Below, piece by piece: positions 30,973 through 32,428 of a stretch of 32,428 nucleotides of DNA. A program made the position numbers and the translations under genes. The stretch's first letter is position 1. Every line of letters starts with the position of its first letter. The stretch comes from Multifurca ochricompacta. Its lineage: Eukaryota > Basidiomycota > Agaricomycetes > Russulales > Russulaceae. The DNA lies in contig WTXG01000351.1 of NCBI GenBank assembly GCA_022496185.1, positions 1-32,428 of the forward strand, written 5' to 3'. The notes beneath the pieces were generated by a model. That model was not told where the DNA came from. It did no database searches and worked only from the letters and a program-made list of their open reading frames with translations.

Positions 30973-31191
30973 ACAGTAGCCCACAAAACTGTTCCAATGT
31001 TTGGCCATCCTGGAGAGATTGACCTACCACACAATGAGAATACTTTCCAAAATTAGTAGAAATTAGTAGATGATAGTGTAGCATCTACGCTTCAATTAGA
31101 GCCTATACTAATGTCAATTGAGTCAGTGGTTCATGATATATAAAATGTTTTGTGAGGCATTATCATTGGAACAGTTTTGTGGCCAACATGT
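30973..31191. mobile_element. Short inverted-repeat element, copy M1
   Basis: A perfect 19-bp inverted pair (CCACAAAACTGTTCCAATG at 30981-30999, complement at 31164-31182) encloses about 165 bp. The left end reads TACAGTAGCCCA, a common Tc1/mariner terminus style. The core resembles M2 throughout (GAGCCTATACT, GTCAATTGAGTCAGT, TTCATGATATATAA). Non-coding MITE. Confidence 0.75.
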
Positions 31192-31241
31192 GAGATGACA
31201 AAACCAGTATCTGGTGGTCATGGGAATGCATTGACAGTCAT

Positions 31242-31557
31242 GTGACAATGTTTAATAAGTTGAACACACACCAAATAATCATCAACAACACTTGCTTCTT
31301 ACCATGCATGCCCTCTCTGCTGCCAAAGGACTCACATCATCTCCCTCCTCACTTCAGGCAAATCTGCCATAAAGTGTCAACTATGACTGGCCATGGCACT
31401 ATTATCATCTCAAGATGGGTCATAAATACTGCCCTTACCATCCCAAGTCAAATGGAGGGAGACCAAGGAAGCTGACAGAGAGAAATGGTCAGCATGCTGT
31501 TTGCCTTATCTCCTCTGGCAGGGCAGACACAGATGTGGAAGTGACTAGAGCACTTCA
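31242..31557 (+). pseudogene. Tc1 transposase relic, N-terminal helix-turn-helix part
   Basis: Frameshifted, but GHGTIIISRW and then GRPRKLTERN, AVCLISSGRADTDVEVTRALH are visible, the layout of the first DNA-binding domain of Tc1 transposases. Interrupted at 31558 by a solo LTR. About 70 bp that follow at 32059-32133 are the continuation, where no clear protein remains. Confidence 0.7.
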
Positions 31558-32058
31558 TGTTGAACACAGAAGATGTTTGGTGATGCTTCAGGCATCAGGT
31601 GATTAGATTAGCTACTTTGTAGATTAGATTAGATACCGGAGTTTCAGACTTTTTACATTATCATTATTACTTTCTTTCTCACAATCCGCAGTAGCTGACT
31701 GATACACCATGTAACATGTGATTTCTGTAGTAGCCAATGGCTTTTCTCCCTCATGTTTATTATTTGGACATTGTCCGGCACTTGTGGACTTATTCCCAGT
31801 GCACAGACCGTCCCTTGAACAGTATATAAGGGTGTCTGTTTCGTCTCTTACACTTCAGAGTTTTCTTCATCTCTGAAGTGTAAGTCCTAATCTCTCTACT
31901 TACTACCTTACCTTTGACTAACCGCTCTCTGTAGCTAACTTGTCTTTTAGGTCAGTAGTATAGTAATAGAATTTTCTTCATCTCTGAAGTCTAACTTGTC
32001 TTTTAGCCTCACATGCTAACCACCACAGTCAGTATGCTGCGCACATGCCTGTTCTACA
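31558..32058 (+). repeat. Copia solo LTR
   Basis: 501 bp, TGTTGAACAC to GTTCTACA, flanked by CTTCA (31553-31557 and 32059-32063). TATA box at 31823-31830 and stem-loop at 31847-31884. Same family as the LTRs of Copia-1, -2 and -3, diverged from them at many positions. Inserted in Tc1 sequence, like Copia-1. Confidence 0.93.
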
Positions 32059-32133
32059 CTTCAGAAGTTGTTAATGGGTTCCTCTATCAACATACAATGC
32101 CCATCCATCCTCCCATCAAATTTTCAAGCTGTA

Positions 32134-32428
32134 CCTGGCCCCTCCCATATCATACACCCCCATTCCATCATACAGTAACCTACAAAACCATTCCAATGTT
32201 TAACCATCCTGAAGAGATTGACCAACCACACCATAGGAATAATTTCCAAAATTAGTGGAAATTGGTAGATGATATTGTATCATCTAAGTGTCACTTAGAG
32301 CCTATACTGATGTCAATTGAGTCAGTGTTCATGATATATAAATGTTTTGTGTAGCAATGTCATTGGATTGGTTTTGTGGCCTATTGCACTTATGATGGAA
32401 TGGGGATGTATGATATGGAGGGGGCAGG
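32134..32428. mobile_element. Short inverted-repeat element, copy M2, extended and cut by the window end
   Basis: The core pair 32180-32198 and 32361-32379 encloses a sequence like M1. Outside it a further inverted block of about 38 bp is present: 32134-32172 (CCATATCATACA, CCCCATTCCATCATA) against 32391-32428. The right arm reaches the last base, so the true end lies outside. Confidence 0.75.

Noticed and set aside
1..32428. Host protein gene, tRNA, rRNA or CRISPR array
   Set aside because: I found no such signal on either strand; all recognisable coding blocks belong to mobile elements or to the unassigned element U.

Overview
The window is a transposon graveyard from a fungal genome, most likely a basidiomycete of the Agaricomycetes. 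The evidence is Tc1-type transposase pieces, Ty1/copia elements with a UBN2-type gag, and a Ty3/gypsy chromovirus whose integrase ends in a chromodomain. I found no host gene, tRNA, rRNA or CRISPR. The taxonomic call is inference from element style. Almost every recognisable base belongs to a mobile element, most of them broken and nested in one another.

Layout. 1-814: Tc1 transposase relic (+). 815-4180: Copia-1 (-), its pol split by a clean solo LTR (2346-2863) and by a 630-bp repeat (3090-3719). 4181-8095: 'element U', an LTR followed by three proline-rich reading frames that I do not recognise. 8096-9794: gypsy-L gag/protease relic (-). 9795-18287: a head-to-head composite of two nearly identical copia copies, Copia-3 (+; LTR, leader, gag) fused to Copia-2 (-; truncated 3' LTR, pol, gag, leader, LTR), giving an inverted repeat with arms of about 2.35 kb. 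18288-29052: gypsy-2 relic (-), opened by a full-length chromovirus, gypsy-1 (19826-27758, TSD TCTGG), and by two solo LTRs (27789-28297 and 28327-28915, each with a 5-bp TSD). The 5' LTR of gypsy-1 itself carries a hAT-like MITE. 29053-29760: two copies of a dispersed repeat with a GGGTA-rich hairpin. 30474-32428: rearranged Tc1 pieces, a copia solo LTR (TSD CTTCA) and two copies of a short inverted-repeat element, the second cut by the window end.

How the parts work together. The copia copies carry gag, protease, integrase, YVDD reverse transcriptase and RNase H in that order, with a primer-binding site resembling the anticodon arm of initiator tRNA-Met and a purine tract before the 3' LTR. 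Gypsy-1 has gag with a zinc knuckle, protease, YMDD reverse transcriptase, RNase H, DD35E integrase and chromodomain, then an unusual third frame with zinc knuckles running almost to the polypurine tract. No element looks autonomous: gypsy-1 has 13 in-frame stops in gag-pol (all TGA), a protease Asp-to-Asn change and no ATG at the gag start.

The most informative observations are the copia composite joined at microhomology, the knuckle-bearing third frame of gypsy-1, the unrecognised element U, a stem-loop conserved in all four copia LTRs, and CGA-to-TGA decay that points to CpG methylation.
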